A stretch of 32,687 bases of DNA, from NCBI RefSeq assembly GCF_017315985.1, contig NZ_JAFLVR010000039.1:1-32687 (forward strand), written 5' to 3'. Both the position numbers and the translations under genes were made by a program. Shown here piece by piece: positions 32,671-32,687 of this stretch. The notes beneath the pieces are model-generated. The model ran no database searches. It had not been told where the DNA came from and saw only the letters and a list, made by a program, of their open reading frames with translations. This DNA comes from Candidatus Enterococcus murrayae (GTDB lineage Bacteria > Bacillota > Bacilli > Lactobacillales > Enterococcaceae). Each line of letters opens with the position of its first letter. The stretch's first letter is position 1.

Positions 32671-32687
32671 TTTCTAGTTTTTTATAA
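32671..32687 (+). repeat. Right inverted repeat (IRR), at the window end
   Basis: TTTCTAGTTTTTTATAA, the exact reverse complement of 31088-31104. The innermost base before it (G32670) does not continue the pairing; outward extension is beyond the window, so 17 bp is a minimum. Confidence 0.7.

Noticed and set aside
12600-32687. attL/attR pair from integration into tRNA-Ser(GCT)
   Set aside because: The tRNA 3' end sequence (GGTTCAAATCC ... TTCTCCG) is not repeated near the recombinase within the window.

Overview
The window is low-to-moderate-GC Firmicute DNA, most likely from Enterococcus or a close relative in the Lactobacillales. The basis is gene content: LPXTG wall proteins, sortase-dependent pilins, an Mga/EbpR-type regulator, an Fst-family type I toxin and Shine-Dalgarno-led genes. 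The species cannot be fixed from sequence alone. The window opens inside a gene and ends exactly on the last base of a visible inverted repeat, so it may be a whole contig.

Left part (1-12420). This is an accessory mosaic: a 3' gene fragment, a DUF2922-like protein, a 30-aa Fst-like toxin, a possible aegerolysin-like protein on the opposite strand, a decayed holin-like toxin locus and an IS110-family transposase remnant. Next comes a two-gene unit of GT8 glycosyltransferase and secreted matrixin-like metalloprotease, with a perfect 24-bp palindrome upstream. After a long gene-poor stretch there is a histidine phosphatase, then a 1044-aa wall-anchored protein with BspA/DUF285-type repeats and seven InlB-type B-repeats. 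It carries an unusual YPPTG sorting motif and sits just downstream of an Mga-like regulator.

Middle (12423-13357). Three tRNA genes (Asp-GTC, Ser-TGA, Ser-GCT) share a promoter and terminator. They are followed by a convergent HicA/HicB toxin-antitoxin pair with a strong promoter and repeated operator-like sequence.

Right part (13611-32687). A minus-strand cluster of eleven genes runs from 30830 down to 13611: a major pilin, a 1582-aa tip/adhesin protein, a small pilin, a single polypeptide with two sortase domains, a glucosaminidase+CHAP wall hydrolase, a signal peptidase I, two copies of a [two-TM membrane protein + cytoplasmic coiled-coil protein] module, and a winged-helix regulator. It reads as a complete surface-fibre system with its own assembly enzymes, wall-opening enzyme and a candidate intracellular scaffold.

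Upstream of the major pilin lies a tyrosine recombinase gene. Its segment is bounded by an exact 17-bp inverted repeat (31088-31104 and 32671-32687). Inside the segment, a near-consensus promoter at the far end points outward, and a bidirectional terminator lies next to the pilin side. Inverting the segment would aim the promoter at the pilus operon and carry the terminator away. I therefore propose a recombinase-driven ON/OFF switch for the pilus cluster, shown here in the apparent OFF orientation. This is inferred from sequence and not demonstrated.
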